The position numbers and the translations under genes are program-made. 64,000 nucleotides of DNA from Penicillium oxalicum (taxonomy: Eukaryota; Ascomycota; Eurotiomycetes; Eurotiales; Aspergillaceae): assembly GCF_001723175.1 (NCBI RefSeq), contig NC_064652.1, positions 1,860,001-1,924,000 on the forward strand, given 5' to 3'. The notes beneath the pieces are model-generated. The model did no database searches. It was not told the origin of the DNA and was given only the letters and a program-made list of their open reading frames with translations. The stretch's first letter is position 1. Every line of letters starts with the position of its first letter. Of this stretch, positions 10,934 to 23,851 are shown piece by piece.

Positions 10934-13900
10934 TTGAGGCGGTGCTCTCCATGAGCTTCCCATGAGCAATTGATGGGGGAGCCGGGGCCAAGTGCAGCGG
11001 GAACGATCTTGCAGCGGATTGATCTGCATTGCTATTCATTCAGCCATGTTTCAATGGATCTTCTGCATAGGGTCACTTTGGTAATTGGTTTCCTCTGGTG
11101 GAATAGAAGCAAAAAAATCTCTGCATCTCCAGCGTTCGTGCCTGGGTATCTCAATCTTTGACTTTGTCGCAGTTCTCTTTTCGTAAGGCATCAGTCTCTA
11201 ATCATCCCAGTGCCTACCAAGTAGCTCAAATCAATCCAGCTTCCAGTCACCTGATGACAAGGTGTGAAGGATGGGCGTAGATGCCAGACTCTTAGACGAT
11301 CTCGCCTGAGAAGGAATCCTGAAGCTGGAACCCAAGTGGTGACAATGGAAATCTGAAGTTGATGCATAGGGATGTTGACTTCAATCTATGGTAGGTATTT
11401 TATTGGGTGTTCCATATGAACACAAATTGTTACAAGGGTGGTCGGGTTGACTAGCATTTCATTTTGTGTTTCAACCTCCACGGTCGTACCTAAATACGTA
11501 GTAGATGGGCTGTCCTCCTGGAAGTGCTTCGCAAACAGCCCGCATGGAATACGGTATGGGTAATTTTTCATCTCTATGTCGATTGATTCCATACGGCTCT
11601 CAACCAATTACAACCTGACCATAAAATCTGGCCATCCACAGGAATCCAAAAGGTCTTATAGTACCTAGTGGTATCCTGGTTTTATTATTTTCATGGTACC
11701 TCATTGGAGGAGGCTCATGAGGTTCAGGAAAATGCACATCTTGCTGACTACAAGACCATATTCTAGAGGGTGATGATATAAATTTCGGGTTTGGGGTCGC
11801 CGCTCCATTGGAAGTGTGTGGGTACCCATTGAAAAATATAAAGTAGAATGCAGGAGAAAGGAAGGTATCAACGGGAGCGTACCCGTGAAGGCTCATGATT
11901 GAATGGTGGAAGCAGTCCGCAATGCCATGAGCCGTCAGCTTACCTGTGTCCTTCCTCTCGTTGGAACTTGTTGGTTTCAATGAAGACATGCCCTTTCAAA
12001 ATGAATGATACCAGGCAGGATTCTTCTCGTTAGTGCCTTGATAGGACTGCCTCCGTGTAAGCACTCGGGCAGTCACGACCCAACTCCGTCACAGGGGTGC
12101 CCGATGCGATGCGAAGTTCAGGTGACCATGCATACGTCTAGGTATGCAGATGTCGCTAGCGAGCTTGATGGAAACTGGAAGTCAAGGTGGATCACTAGAC
12201 ATTAAGGTTAACTCAATGTCGACATTGGTGTAAAACTGTGTACTTGATTATGTAGTAGAACACTCTTTCCAGAATCCACTTCTGGAACGGAATTTATATC
12301 GCCGGTAAGCCTCTCCATTAAATCATGTATTTTATTCGGTGATATAAAAATTCCTAGGAACTCCATATAACATCTGATAGATAGAAATTGGAAACTGCAA
12401 TCTGATCCCAGGAGGCGGGTGTGCACGACCCGCTAATAGGTTGTGTTACAGACCTACTACTACCCCTTGGGTCTCGACTCGGCATCAGTAGGAAGTTACT
12501 CCTATTCCCTCATACCTGAGGTGTCCAGGCACTCTACATATCTTTTATGCTGAAGGAAACTACTATCCAAGAGCGGTTCCTAGTAGAATTAGTAGGTTGT
12601 GGAAGCGTACCCGAGTACATAAGGTATCACTGCTTAACTACGAACTACATTTACACCCGTTCTCTGGCGCGCCACTGACGCCGTCTTGAAGTATAAAATT
12701 ATGCCACCATGTGTAAATATCCCGTCCAGGTGACCTAATCATGGCGGTCTGAGTAGATGCTATCAAAGAATTACCGATCTAGACTGACCACCGTACTCCT
12801 TTGTAGATACAAGCCCAGGAAATCAGCCAAAGCCGATGTGGCGTGTCTCATCGACGTCATGTCCAGCTCATTCTTTAGACATGCTAGATATTATGAATCA
12901 GGAGGTTAAAGTGACGACCTAATCTACCTTGATCTCCCAGGTGATCTTTAAGGTGATGGAAAGCGCGAACTCAAACAACGGGTCTTCCCAGAGATTCCAT
13001 CCAGGGGGGGCAGTGTTTTGTGGTCTTGCATGACTACGGACGCTCATTTATTTATTTATTGATTGTTTTATTTCAATTTTTTCTTGGTTCAGGTACGGTA
13101 GCAAAACAATGAACAAGCGTTTTTCAAGCATGCCATGCTATATCTTAACACTCGTCTTGACTCTTGAGGTCGTAGATGATTGACGAGTTAGTGCTGTGGA
13201 TCAAAGCGCGCCTTTCGCGAAGGGGAGTCTTGGCGATTGAGGCAGTGCAAAGTAGCAAACTGCAAAAGGAGTGGTTGCATTTTGGATGTGTATTGGATAC
13301 TGCACGGTACTGTACCTTGGGTACAAAAGTTTATGAACTGTTCACCATGAGCAATTCCTTTTCACACCTCGTCGCCGAGTCAAGAATGTTACAAAGCAAG
13401 TTGTAGTGGACCTTTTAGCTACATCAATAATCTGACTCGTCAAGGAGAACAACCTTCATGTATATCTCGGGGAGCCTGATGTACAGAAGCAAGTGGGTAC
13501 TTCCCAGTTGCTAGTGTTCAAGATACGGGGGAAGTCTGGAGTAGAACATGCAAGAGTCTATTACTCCTTTAGAAGGTTTTCGATGGCCGATCATTTTCGG
13601 GTCAACAACATCGACAAGGGGTATATGTAACATGTGCAAATCTCCATGACAGAGCGCCTACGGATCAACCCAACCTGATGAGCACTCCAGACGGGACGGG
13701 ACTACTGGGGACTCAGAACTAGGAGTGGGAGTCCTGTACGGTAGCCGAGGGCAACAGGAAAGGTGGGAAACATTTGCCAATTTTAAAGAATGCATCAAAA
13801 GACGATGATTGACCCTTGGGGAGCTGGTGATGGATCCACTGCCGGGGCTGTGCAAGCTGCAAAGTGGTTAGTGGGACCGTGTCCGTGTTCAAGTCTGATG

Positions 13901-15127
13901 CGTCTAGAGCCCGAGAAGTGGAGATGGCGTGTCTGGTACTTCCGGTGTGGAACGGTACATCCTCGGGCCACCGAATGAATAGGGAAACCTCAAGTACTCA
14001 ATGTCACTGTACCCGCATTGTGTACTATTAAGTTGCTTATACACTAGGCCCCTGGGAGTCGTGGACTGCAAACCGGAGCAGTGTTCCTACCAAGTGGTAT
14101 GCTTCATGGCTGAGTGAATTGAATGAAGCACTCCTGTGAGCAAATCCCCTGATGATGTTCAAAGGGATAAGAGGGATGGGCAAGGTCCAAGGGAAATTGC
14201 AGGGAAACGTCACTCACCTCCGCATAGCACCATCTTGCCAGTCTGGTTTGCGCTCTCTCCCTGTGGCGGACCAAAGCCCGGCTCCACAAAGGGGGGGCAA
14301 AAGCTGCCGAAAGAAAAAAAAGAGGTGGAAATTTAAGTTGTCGCACATCAATGCAGAGCTCCAGGAGAAAGTTAGTTTAGTTACAGATTGTTGTGATGCC
14401 GTGCGCCCAGCGTTTAGCAGCCTGAAAAATTCAATATTACACATTATTACTGATTAAAATTTTGGGTCTTTGGCTGGAAGACCAATAGCGGTCTGGGAGC
14501 TGGCACTGGATGTTCAAGACCATCGCCGAGGACAAAAGCAGGAAAGTCTGGCTCAAACTCGTGACGTGCAATACTTCAGGCTTTATGATCAACCTGCATT
14601 CGGCCATTTGACTCCAAGTACGCCGTACATTGGACCACTACGACGTTGTTCAATCTCCAGTCGCTCTTGACCTCCCTCCGCCTCCTCATCCTCGACACCA
14701 TCTGGGATCATTCGGGCAGTGTCCACCATACAAGAATGCACACGGCTCTATAGCGTGGACAGAAATCATCGACACCACTACTTCACTTCGGTATTCTCTG
14801 AGCCATTCTGGTACCGCCGAACTACCTCCGTCTCACGGTCTCACGCCACCAACCCGCTTATTCGCCTTTTCCTTCTGACTTCGTTGAATGGACTTTCTCG
14901 GCCCATGACAGCTTTGCATGCTACGCATCCCGATTGAAAATTGCAACATCGGAGAGATCCCCTACTCTGTGTCGTTTGCGCCGAATCAGCCACCTGCCTT
15001 TCTACGTGCACCAGAATCAGGGTCGACCACGGAATCTCCAATCTCACCCATGCCATTCTTGACAACAGATTGAAAGTGCTGCTCGGGTTCTGCGCTCAAC
15101 TAGCGCGCATCTCCTCATCTCGCCATC
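10934..15127. other. 4.2 kb gene-poor interval before PMC1
   Basis: No frame in this interval resembles a known protein. The longest is a 129-codon frame at 11600-11989 on the minus strand, without motifs. AT-rich runs occur near 13045-13085. I found no obvious terminal repeats, transposase or reverse transcriptase fragments by eye. The last kilobase is presumably the promoter and long leader of PMC1; the rest may hold non-coding RNA, regulatory DNA or decayed sequence. Confidence 0.4.
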
Positions 15128-18100
15128 ATGTCGGACTCACGTCGAGAGAACGATGCGTCCGTCGAACCTCCCACAGGACCTCCTCGGAGAGCACGCGCCC
15201 CCACGATCACGATTGATACGTCGGCCGTGAGCCCCTCGAACACAGAGGCACCCCCGGCTCAGTCTTTCTCCGATCAGCAGCCTTCGCTCCGTCTGAATAC
15301 CAATTCAGGAGATTTCGACCACCATGCATCCGGTTCCCCCACAGACATGCGGTCCCCTTCGTCGATGATCTCGGTGGCTTCTTCCGAAGCGCGGGATCGA
15401 GAGAGCCGGCCGACATCACCCCATAACATCTCCAACCCGACCGCCAAGCTGGCTGAAGCCCATTCGCACTATCTTTCCGTTCCCGGCACCCGGTCCCGTG
15501 GCAATTCCTTGGAGTCGGAGGGGACCAGCCAAACCTCCAGCACGTATGGTGGCGAGACATACGTGTCGAATGCCTCGCAGGGGTCGCCCTCGGACGTCAC
15601 GCACACGAACGTCGACGATGAGGATGCTCTCTTACCCGATCGTGGCAGGGAAGAGGAATTTGAGGTGCAAAACAACAAGTTTGCCTTTTCACCCGGCCAG
15701 TTGAACAAGCTTTTGAACCCCAAGAATTACGGCGCGTTCCGACAACTCGGAGGTCTTCACGGATTGGAAAAGGGACTGCGGACTGACCTTCGCAGCGGAT
15801 TGAGCCAGGATGAAACCGTCTTGCAGGGCGCTGTCTCATTCGACGAAGTCACCTCTTTTAAGGGGGTGCCCAAGGCCGCCTCCTCAGCCGACTTGCCTCC
15901 ATCCGCTTTGGACCATCCAGAGGGGCAATCCTCCAGCGCCGCCATCTCAACATCGGCCGACGAGTCCTATGCGGACCGAAGACGAGTGTATGGGAAAAAC
16001 AGGCTGCAGGAGAGGAAGCTCAAGACCATCTGGGAACTCGCGTGGATCGCCTACAATGATAAGGTGCTGATTCTGTTGACGATTGCCGCGATCGTGTCGC
16101 TAGCGGTTGGAATTCCACAATCCCTACACCCGAAGAATGGTGAACCTGGAGTTGAATGGGTGGAAGGCCTTGCCATTCTCATTGCCATCATTATTGTTGT
16201 CGTTGTCGGCGCGGCGAATGATTGGCAAAAAGAAAGGCAATTCGCCAAACTGAATAAGAAAAAAGAAGACCGACGTGTCCAGGTGATTCGCTCCGGCCAG
16301 ACGATTGAAATTTCCATCTATGACGTGGTGGTGGGCGATGTGATGCACCTCGAAGCAGGCGACCTCATCCCTGTCGATGGAATTCTCATTGCCGGTCACG
16401 ATGTCAAATGCGATGAATCCTCAGCCACGGGAGAATCCGACCTGTTGCGAAAGACCCCCGGTGACGACGTGTACCGAGCGATCGAAAAGCATCAAGATCT
16501 TCGTAAATTGGACCCTTTCATCATTTCGGGCGCCAAGGTGGCCGAGGGAGTTGGAACTTTTCTTGTCACAGCCGTTGGTCCACACACCACTCACGGTCGA
16601 ACGATGATGTCGCTCCAGGAAGAAGGCGAAACCACCCCGTTGCAGACCAAGCTGAACAAACTCGCCGAGTACATCGCGAAGCTTGGTTTGGCCTCCGGTC
16701 TCTCCTTTTTGTTGTCCTCTTCATCAAGTTTCTCGTTCGTCTCAAGGACATTGAAGGTGGCGCCGATGCGAAGGGACAGGCATTTTTGCAAATCTTTATT
16801 GTTGCTGTCACGGTCGTTGTCGTGGCCGTCCCAGAGGGTCTACCGCTAGCTGTCACCCTGGCACTTGCCTTCGCTACCACGAGAATGATCAAAGATAACA
16901 ATCTGGTGCGCTTTTTGAAAGCTTGTGAGACTATGGGTAACGCAACAACAATCTGTTCCGACAAGACAGGTACCCTCACTATCAACAAAATGAGTGTCGT
17001 CTGCGCAACATTGGGCACAACATCGCGTTTTGGAGATAAGGTAGGCTCGAACCCACGTCCAGGGCAAGAGGACGTCTCGGCCGGTGAATTTGTCAAGACC
17101 CTGTCGGGTTCCACCAAGGATCTTTTGATGCAGTCGATCGTTCTCAACTCCACCGCATTTGAAGGAGAGCAGGAGGGTGTCAAGACCTTTATTGGATCAA
17201 AGACCGAGACTGCGTTGTTGACCTTCGCGCGGGACCACATGGGAATGGGCCCCCCCGCAGAAGCTCGCGCGAATGCGAAGATTGCGCAAATGTTTCCGTT
17301 CGATTCAGCCCGCAAATGTATGGCGGTGGTCGTCCAAATGGAAAATGGAAAATATCGCATGTTGGTAAAGGGTGCCGCTGAGATCTTGCTGTCCCATTCG
17401 ACAAAAATTGTCGATGACCCTACAGGTGATGTTCGCGAGGACAATCTGGAAGACGAGGCCCGATCTACGCTCGAAGATATCATGTCAGGTTACGCGAATC
17501 GATCGCTCCGATGCATCGCCCTCGTCTACCGAGATTTCGATCAATGGCCTCCACGCGGCGCGCCGACTGCCGAGTCTGATCGCACTGATGCACTGTTTGA
17601 TCCGGTCTTCAAAGAGATGACCGTGATTGGTCTTGTTGGCATCCAAGATCCTCTGCGGCCCGGTGTTGCAGATGCTGTCCATGCCTGCCAACGTGCTGGT
17701 GTCTTCGTTCGCATGGTTACTGGTGACAATATCATGACCGCTAAAGCCATTGCCAAGGAATGTGGTATCTACACTCCTGGCGGTATTGCTATCGAGGGTC
17801 CCAAGTTTCGCAAGTTGAGCACACGCCAGATGAACCAAATTCTCCCCCGGTTGCAAGTGATTGGCCGATCGAGCCCCGAGGACAAGAAAATTCTTGTGAA
17901 TGCTTTGAAAAAGTTGGGCGAGACTGTTGCTGTCACTGGAGATGGCACCAACGACGCCCAGGCTCTGAAAAACGCTGATGTCGGCTTTGCTATGGGTGTT
18001 ACCGGCACTGAGGTTGCCAAGGAGGCCTCGGATATTATTCTCATGGACGACAACTTTGCATCAATTGTGAAGGCTATTTCCTGGGGTCGTACAGTGAGTG

Positions 18101-19413
18101 ATGCTGTGAAAAAGTTCCTCCAGTTCCAGATCACCGTTAATATCACGGCTGTGATCTTGACCTTTGTCTCCGCTGTTGCAAGTGGTTCGGAAACCTCGGT
18201 CCTCAGCGCAGTGCAGCTCCTCTGGGTGAACTTGATCATGGACACATTTGCCGCGCTTGCTCTTGCGACGGATCCCCCTTCGCCCTATGTTCTCGATCGT
18301 CGTCCGGAGTCCAAGGCCTCGCCGCTCATCACGGCCACGATGTGGAAGATGATCATCGGTCAATCCATCTACCAACTGGTCGTGACTTTTGTGCTCAACT
18401 TCGCCGGCAGGTCCATCTTCCCCTGGGACCAGGAACATATGCAAACTGTGGTTTTCAACACGTTCGTCTTCATGCAGATCTTCAACCAGTACAACTCTCG
18501 TCGCATTGACAACAAGCTCAATATCCTCGAGGGTGTCTGGCGGAACAGATGGTTCATTGGTATTCAGCTCATCATTATCGGAGGTCAGGTCCTCATTGTC
18601 TTCGTGGGTGGCGCCGCGTTCTCCGTCACGCGCCTTGACCAAGGTTCGCAGTGGGCTGTCAGTCTCGTTCTGGGTGCCTTGTCAGTACCCATCGCCGTTG
18701 TGATCCGCCTCATTCCAGATGAGTTTGTCAGCAAACTTGTCCCGGCGTTCTGGCACGGTCGTCATAACAAGAAGGGACCGGAGCTGGTGATCTCGGACGA
18801 GGAGCGTCGATTCGACTGGAATCCAGCTCTGGAAGAGATTCGGGATCAGCTGCAGTTTATCAAATCGGTTCGAGGTGGACGCTTGCGAAACATCAAACAC
18901 AAGTTGCAACATCCGCAAGAATTGCTGCCTCGCTCCCGGAGTGGCTCGCGCTCGCGCGACTCATCAGACTCCCCCACGCCGAATGGCGACAATGGAAATT
19001 CGCCCCCTGGTGCATCGACCCCGGAGAGGTCTCGCCGTAACACTCGATCGCGGTCCAATTCTACATTCGGACCGGCTGCCGCCATGGCGGGTGTTGTGGC
19101 TGGTAGCATTGCCGGCTGGTCCCCGATCGAGCGGAGCCACGATGAGGCAGACTCCATCACGTTCCCGACTAATGCCCCTCATGGAGGGTTGGATGGACAA
19201 GTAGGCATTGAAATTCACCCGGATACTGCACCCGATGATCGTGTGGTGAGCGAGTACTCCACCAAATCTCTTCACCCACCGAGTCAAAACCCAGATCTCA
19301 TTCCATTTTTCGAACACGCACCTCCGGCCGTCGCAGAGCGTGCGCCCTCGAGCCGTGGTCGACGGTCCTTGTCTCAGCGGTCGCACTCCAGCCAGGGCCA
19401 TTCTCAAGTTTGA
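15128..19413 (+). CDS. PMC1: Vacuolar-type calcium ATPase Pmc1 (P-type IIB), reading frame broken once
   Basis: This intron-free gene encodes a Ca2+-transporting P2B ATPase like yeast Pmc1, which moves cytosolic Ca2+ into the vacuole and is induced through calcineurin-Crz1. The first frame runs to 16849 and the second continues to 19413, shifted by one base near 16702-16706. One missing C there would account for the shift, giving a total of about 1,428 residues. About 250 N-terminal residues are Ser/Pro-rich and disordered. Then come transmembrane segments, the actuator motif TGES near 16430, PEGLP near 16835, the phosphorylated aspartate in CSDKTGTLT near 16957, and GDGTNDA near 17938. The C-terminus is a long Arg/Ser-rich tail. 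The break falls inside a membrane helix, so as written the protein would be truncated before its phosphorylation site. Everything else looks under selection, so a sequencing error is likelier than a true pseudogene. Confidence 0.92.
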
Positions 19414-20289
19414 TTCTCTGGCGAGAACGCTAAGAGGGAATGGCTTGTATTTTGCTTCGGGCAAAGGGCCCCACCCCCTCAAAAAAGAAAAAGAAAAAAA
19501 GAAATGGCTTGCGCCATCCACTTGCGAACCTCTATTCCACTGAATAAAGCATCTCCATGGCGCGGTGTTTGAGGCTCCCTTATGTTTCCCTACTGTTTCG
19601 ATATCCTGGGCTCGGTATGCGTTTGTCCGCGCTTCCATTTGTTTTATTTTTTTTTATCTCATTGTCACAAATAGTGCTTGATGCTTTTGGTTCCGGTCTC
19701 TGATGTCAATATTTTTTACTGCGGTATTAGAGCCTTTTTCTCCATTTTGGAAGGGTGATCATTCACCGTACCCCCTGCCATTATGTAACTTGTCCACCTG
19801 TAAAATCAATGACAACGGTCTGCGTGCTGTCATGTTGACTCGCGCGCCACAGAAGCACTGCAGAACAACCAGACTAGCCTACCTAAGCCGTACTTGCAGT
19901 AGATTCGATCAGCACCCTGACATGCCTGAGTCGGCACTTGGAAAAGCGAACAGCCCTGTGGACCTAAATTTGCAGTCAGCGTTATGCAGACTGCGTCATC
20001 ATTCTATATTGCTGAATTCTGGACGCTTCCACCTCACGAATACTTATATCCACCCGCTGGCCATCAGGACTCCACCGCGCATTACTCCAACGACGCGGGG
20101 ATGACTCCAACTCATTACCCCAACTTGTATACCGCTAGCCCCAAAGTCCTGACTCGTGCTTAGATCTGACACTACGTCTCTCCTGGCCGTACCGCCTTTT
20201 CCAGCATTTATGGAACATCCTACTATCAATTGAACTTCACCAAGTCGCATCACGCGGCAGTATAATTCCAGCAATTGCTCAACAACAAT
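19414..20289. other. Intergenic spacer
   Basis: This holds the 3' flank of PMC1, with an A-rich tract at 19484-19502 and a T-rich tract near 19641-19656, and the promoter of the D-serine dehydratase gene. No gene is seen. Confidence 0.5.
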
Positions 20290-21859
20290 ATGGAGTCTCT
20301 GAGTTTACCATCAGAAGAGCAGCTTCGGCAGCGTTGGGTCGGCACGGATGTCGCCAATATCCCGAAGCCTGCTGCTGTGCTCGACAGAGCTGTCATCCGC
20401 CGGCACTGTGCTCAAATGAAGCACACTGTCCAGACCTTGGGCGTCGGCTTCAGAGCACACGTCAAGACACATAAGGTTAGTAGTGTAGGGGATACATGAC
20501 GCATTCTTTGATTTCTGATTTCTTTTTTCTTTAAAAAAAAAACAAAAAATAAAAGAAGGAAAGTAAAAAAAAATTTGAAATGAAAAAAAAAAGAAATAAG
20601 ATATGGCATGTTCAGAGCAAAAGCTCACACAAGCAAGACAGACTCTTCAAATTGCCGAGATGCAGATGGACAACGGTGACCCAGAGCCCAAATTCATTGC
20701 ATCAACACTCCTCGAGATTGAAACACTCTCTCCACTACTCAAGTCTCTCACAAGTGCCAAAGTCCCAGTGAACATCCTGTATGGTATTCCCCTCGTGCCA
20801 TCACACGTCGGGCGACTTGCCACCCTGGCAGCCGATATCGGGGAAGGCAGCATCTCCGTGATGATTGACCATCCCGACCAAGTGCCCTATCTGAAAGAAT
20901 TCCATCAAACGGCGGGCTTCGCCGCACGAGTCTTCCTCAAAATCGACACCGGGTATCACCGTGCCGGTCTCCCGCCCGTCTCGCTGAACAAGAATGGACT
21001 TTTGGAGAAACTCGCTCACGCCGAGGCAGAAGGCTGGGCCCACCTGCTGGGCTTATACTCACACAGCAGTTTGAGCTACAGCGCCCAATCTACCGCCGAA
21101 GCGATGGACCATCTTCTTGCTGAGATCCACGGATGCAAAGAGGCGCTGAATCGCTGGTTGTCCCTCCTCCCTCGAGATCGGGACCTGATTATTAGTGTGG
21201 GAGCGACGCCACAAATCTCGTCTTCGCACAGTTTGGCCCGAGACATCGGCAGCGATGGTCCCATGGGAAAAGAGGCTGAGAAGCTGAGAGCTCTACTGCG
21301 GAACCCTGGTTCGGATAACAAGGATGCCAGGGTGAAAATTGAGCTTCACGCAGGCAATTATCCCATTCTGGATATGCAGCAGGTATCGACGAATGCGCGG
21401 GATGGAACCGGCAGGTTCGAAGACGAGATTGCCATGACCGTCGTCGCTGAAGTGTGCAGTGTATATAATGATGGGGAGCGCGAGAATGCCGAGGCACTTA
21501 TTGATGCGGGGACGCTGGCTTTGGGCCGCGAGCCTTGCGCCAATTATCCGGGCTGGGGCGTGCTTTCGTCATGGCGAGTTGAAGCGGCATCTACCTCGTC
21601 ACGAATGATGGTTGATCGAATCAGTCAGGAACATGGCGTTGTCGCTTGGGAAGCCGACAGGAAGCGGAAGGTACCGCTCAGTGTGGGACAAGTCGTCAAA
21701 GTGTTTCCGAATCATGCCTGTGTCGCGGCGGCTTTCTTCGGGTGGTATTTCGTCGTGGATTCCGACCAGGATCAGGATGGATCGCGCGTGGTGGACATTT
21801 GGGTGCGAGGGCGAGGCTCGAGTGTGTCGGATCCATTCTTGATGACGCGTTTTCAGTGA
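20290..21859 (+). CDS. DSD1: D-serine dehydratase (PLP- and zinc-dependent, DSD1 family)
   Basis: Two exons, 20290-20475 and 20634-21859, encode about 470 residues. The N-terminal part is an alanine-racemase-like TIM barrel with the PLP lysine in the segment HVKTHK, which ends exon 1. Further barrel motifs are KIDTGYHRAGLPP, GLYSHSS, VSVGATP and ELHAGNYP. The C-terminal domain carries the His-x-Cys zinc pair in PNHACVAA. Family enzymes deaminate D-serine to pyruvate and ammonia; D-threonine aldolases share the fold, but the fungal length and zinc motif favour DSD1. The intron is unusually A-rich, and I chose the AG at 20632-20633 because it alone keeps the frame. The ATG at 20290 is the first in frame. 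Confidence 0.93.
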
Positions 21860-23851
21860 TGGGAATAATTCGGTTGGTGCATGGGAAAGTGGGCAACCCC
21901 CGAGGGGAAGAAAGGTCGAGTCTATCAGTAGCGTCTTACTCATAGGAAAAAAAAAAGTCGAAGCTTGCTCACCGGCTCCACGTCTGATTCTTTCTCACCT
22001 CACATTTCGTCATATTATGAGGCTCTACAACTCGGGGAGAGCGAGAGCCAGCTTCCTCGAGATTCCGGGCTCCATCCAGCGCATTAGCGGACGACGTACA
22101 CATTGGGTGCAATAGACGGTCACTACAGCATCCAAAGCGTTTCGAGTTTGACCATCTTCTTTTTTTCAAAATCACAGATCAATTCAAAACTAAATAGGAC
22201 GTGCAAAGACATCGATAAACAACAAACAAACAGGTAATTGGGACTATTGACTTTTTACCCCCGGATCACTCGACAGTCTTGATCTCTACATCGTAGAGAA
22301 AACACTCTTATTCAGGGAACTAGACAAGTGGATTGGAAACAGCCTTATCATCAATCATTCCAAAAGTATGCAACTTATCGGACGATGTTTCATCAATTGT
22401 GCAGACGTCGAAGTAATATTCCTCCGGCTCAAATGGGAATACTTCATTAATCAATTAAGACTGCATAGTACGTGCTACTATCCGAATGTAACCGATTTGA
22501 TGGTTCATTTTTCCATCAAGACTTTTCCTGATTTTTCAAAAAAAAAAAAAATTCAAACAAAAAAGACAAAAACAAAAACAGCCAAGCTTTGATCTGTAAC
22601 TTGAGATCGAGAGGGGAAAATCCTATGAAATGAGAGAAATCGAATCGGTTCAAGGCCTTTTTCCTTGTCTTTTCCCCTCCAACCAGTCCTAGCATTCAAG
22701 AAGACTGAGCTGAACCACTGATGCCTTCTCCTACTTGTTGACTTTCCCTCTCTCTCTCTCTTTCCCTCTCTCTCTCAATCACCCTCATTTTTCGAGGTGG
22801 AAAATTCCCCCTTCCCCGGAAGTTATTCAGCCCGTCTGATGTACTGCTGACAAAAATAGTCGTGGGGGAGCTCTGCTGCCCCCCTTGCAGACACTTGCAT
22901 TCCCGTGGAGATATTGTCGGAGCTTTAGGGTATGCTTCGCTACCCGACTAGGAAGTACGAGGTCGATCCGGGATATTTCCTCGGAAGTGCGGCGTGTTTA
23001 TTCTAAAAAAGAATTTCCCCTTTTCTCATGCGATGACGGGCCTGAAGGGAGAGAATTGGTACCTGATCAGATGGCATCATTGGGGAAGGAGCGGGAGGCA
23101 GAAGGGAGAAAGTGAAGATGGTTGAGTATGAACCATATGATGACGGTGTACGACGATGATCTGCATCTGCGCGTTGGACTCCACGCTCTATCTGAGAGAC
23201 TTCTCCAGAACGCCTTATTGTCAGTGGTACAATTTATAAGAAGAAGAAGATCTCGTACCTTGACGTGATGGATCGGGAGTGGTGTCGTGGTCATCATCAT
23301 TGGCTCGGTACTCGGAGCAGCAGATTTACAAAGTCCTTGATTGCTCAGGAATGCCTGCGTCAAATGGTTACACTTGCACCGCGCCCCGTCCACCATCTGA
23401 AAGCCGCAAAGGCTCCCTTCAGACCAGGTGATGTCAAGTCTTGATTTGAGGAGCTTTTTGTCCCCTTTGAACAAAATTCTGTTGCTCACTGGGACCAACG
23501 GGACCATCCCTGTAACGAAGGCCCTGAGAATTGGGGCTTTTGATGAGACGTACGTCCTTCCCCAACTATATCTGTCAAGCTGGAAACGCATCGATTTCAT
23601 CTCATATTCGGCCTTCATGACCAAGGCACCGGTTCTTTTTTCTTTTTCTTCATTTGTTCTCTCGCGACCATTGTTGTTTAGGTAGTCTGCACTGCTCACT
23701 CAGTCGTCAGATCTTGTCTCGTTTTGAGGGACGGCCGGTGAAGAGAAGATTTACTCTTCAAAGCTTCTCTGCTTGTGGGAGCAGCACGGCCGACTAATCT
23801 TGCCGAACGAGACCGAGTCAGTGTGAAGATTGAGCGGCGAAAACCCAAACC
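21860..23851. other. 2 kb intergenic interval with a CT-rich microsatellite
   Basis: I recognise no gene here. A pyrimidine tract of CT repeats lies at about 22747-22778, and A-rich runs lie at 22538-22580. A 210-codon frame on the minus strand (23067-23699) lacks any motif I recognise. The right part is the presumed promoter of the permease gene. Confidence 0.45.
22747..22778. repeat. CT-rich microsatellite
   Basis: Two runs of CT dinucleotides are separated by a short TTCCC interruption. Fungal promoters often contain such pyrimidine tracts; here it lies about 1.1 kb upstream of the permease start. Confidence 0.85.

Noticed and set aside
11600..11989. 129-codon minus-strand frame in the first gene-poor block
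   Set aside because: Its composition is not protein-like, no splice-extended neighbour exists and no family is recognised.
16643..16800. Intron as an explanation of the PMC1 frame change
   Set aside because: No GT-AG pair restores the frame without deleting the conserved membrane helix, whereas one missing base restores it exactly.
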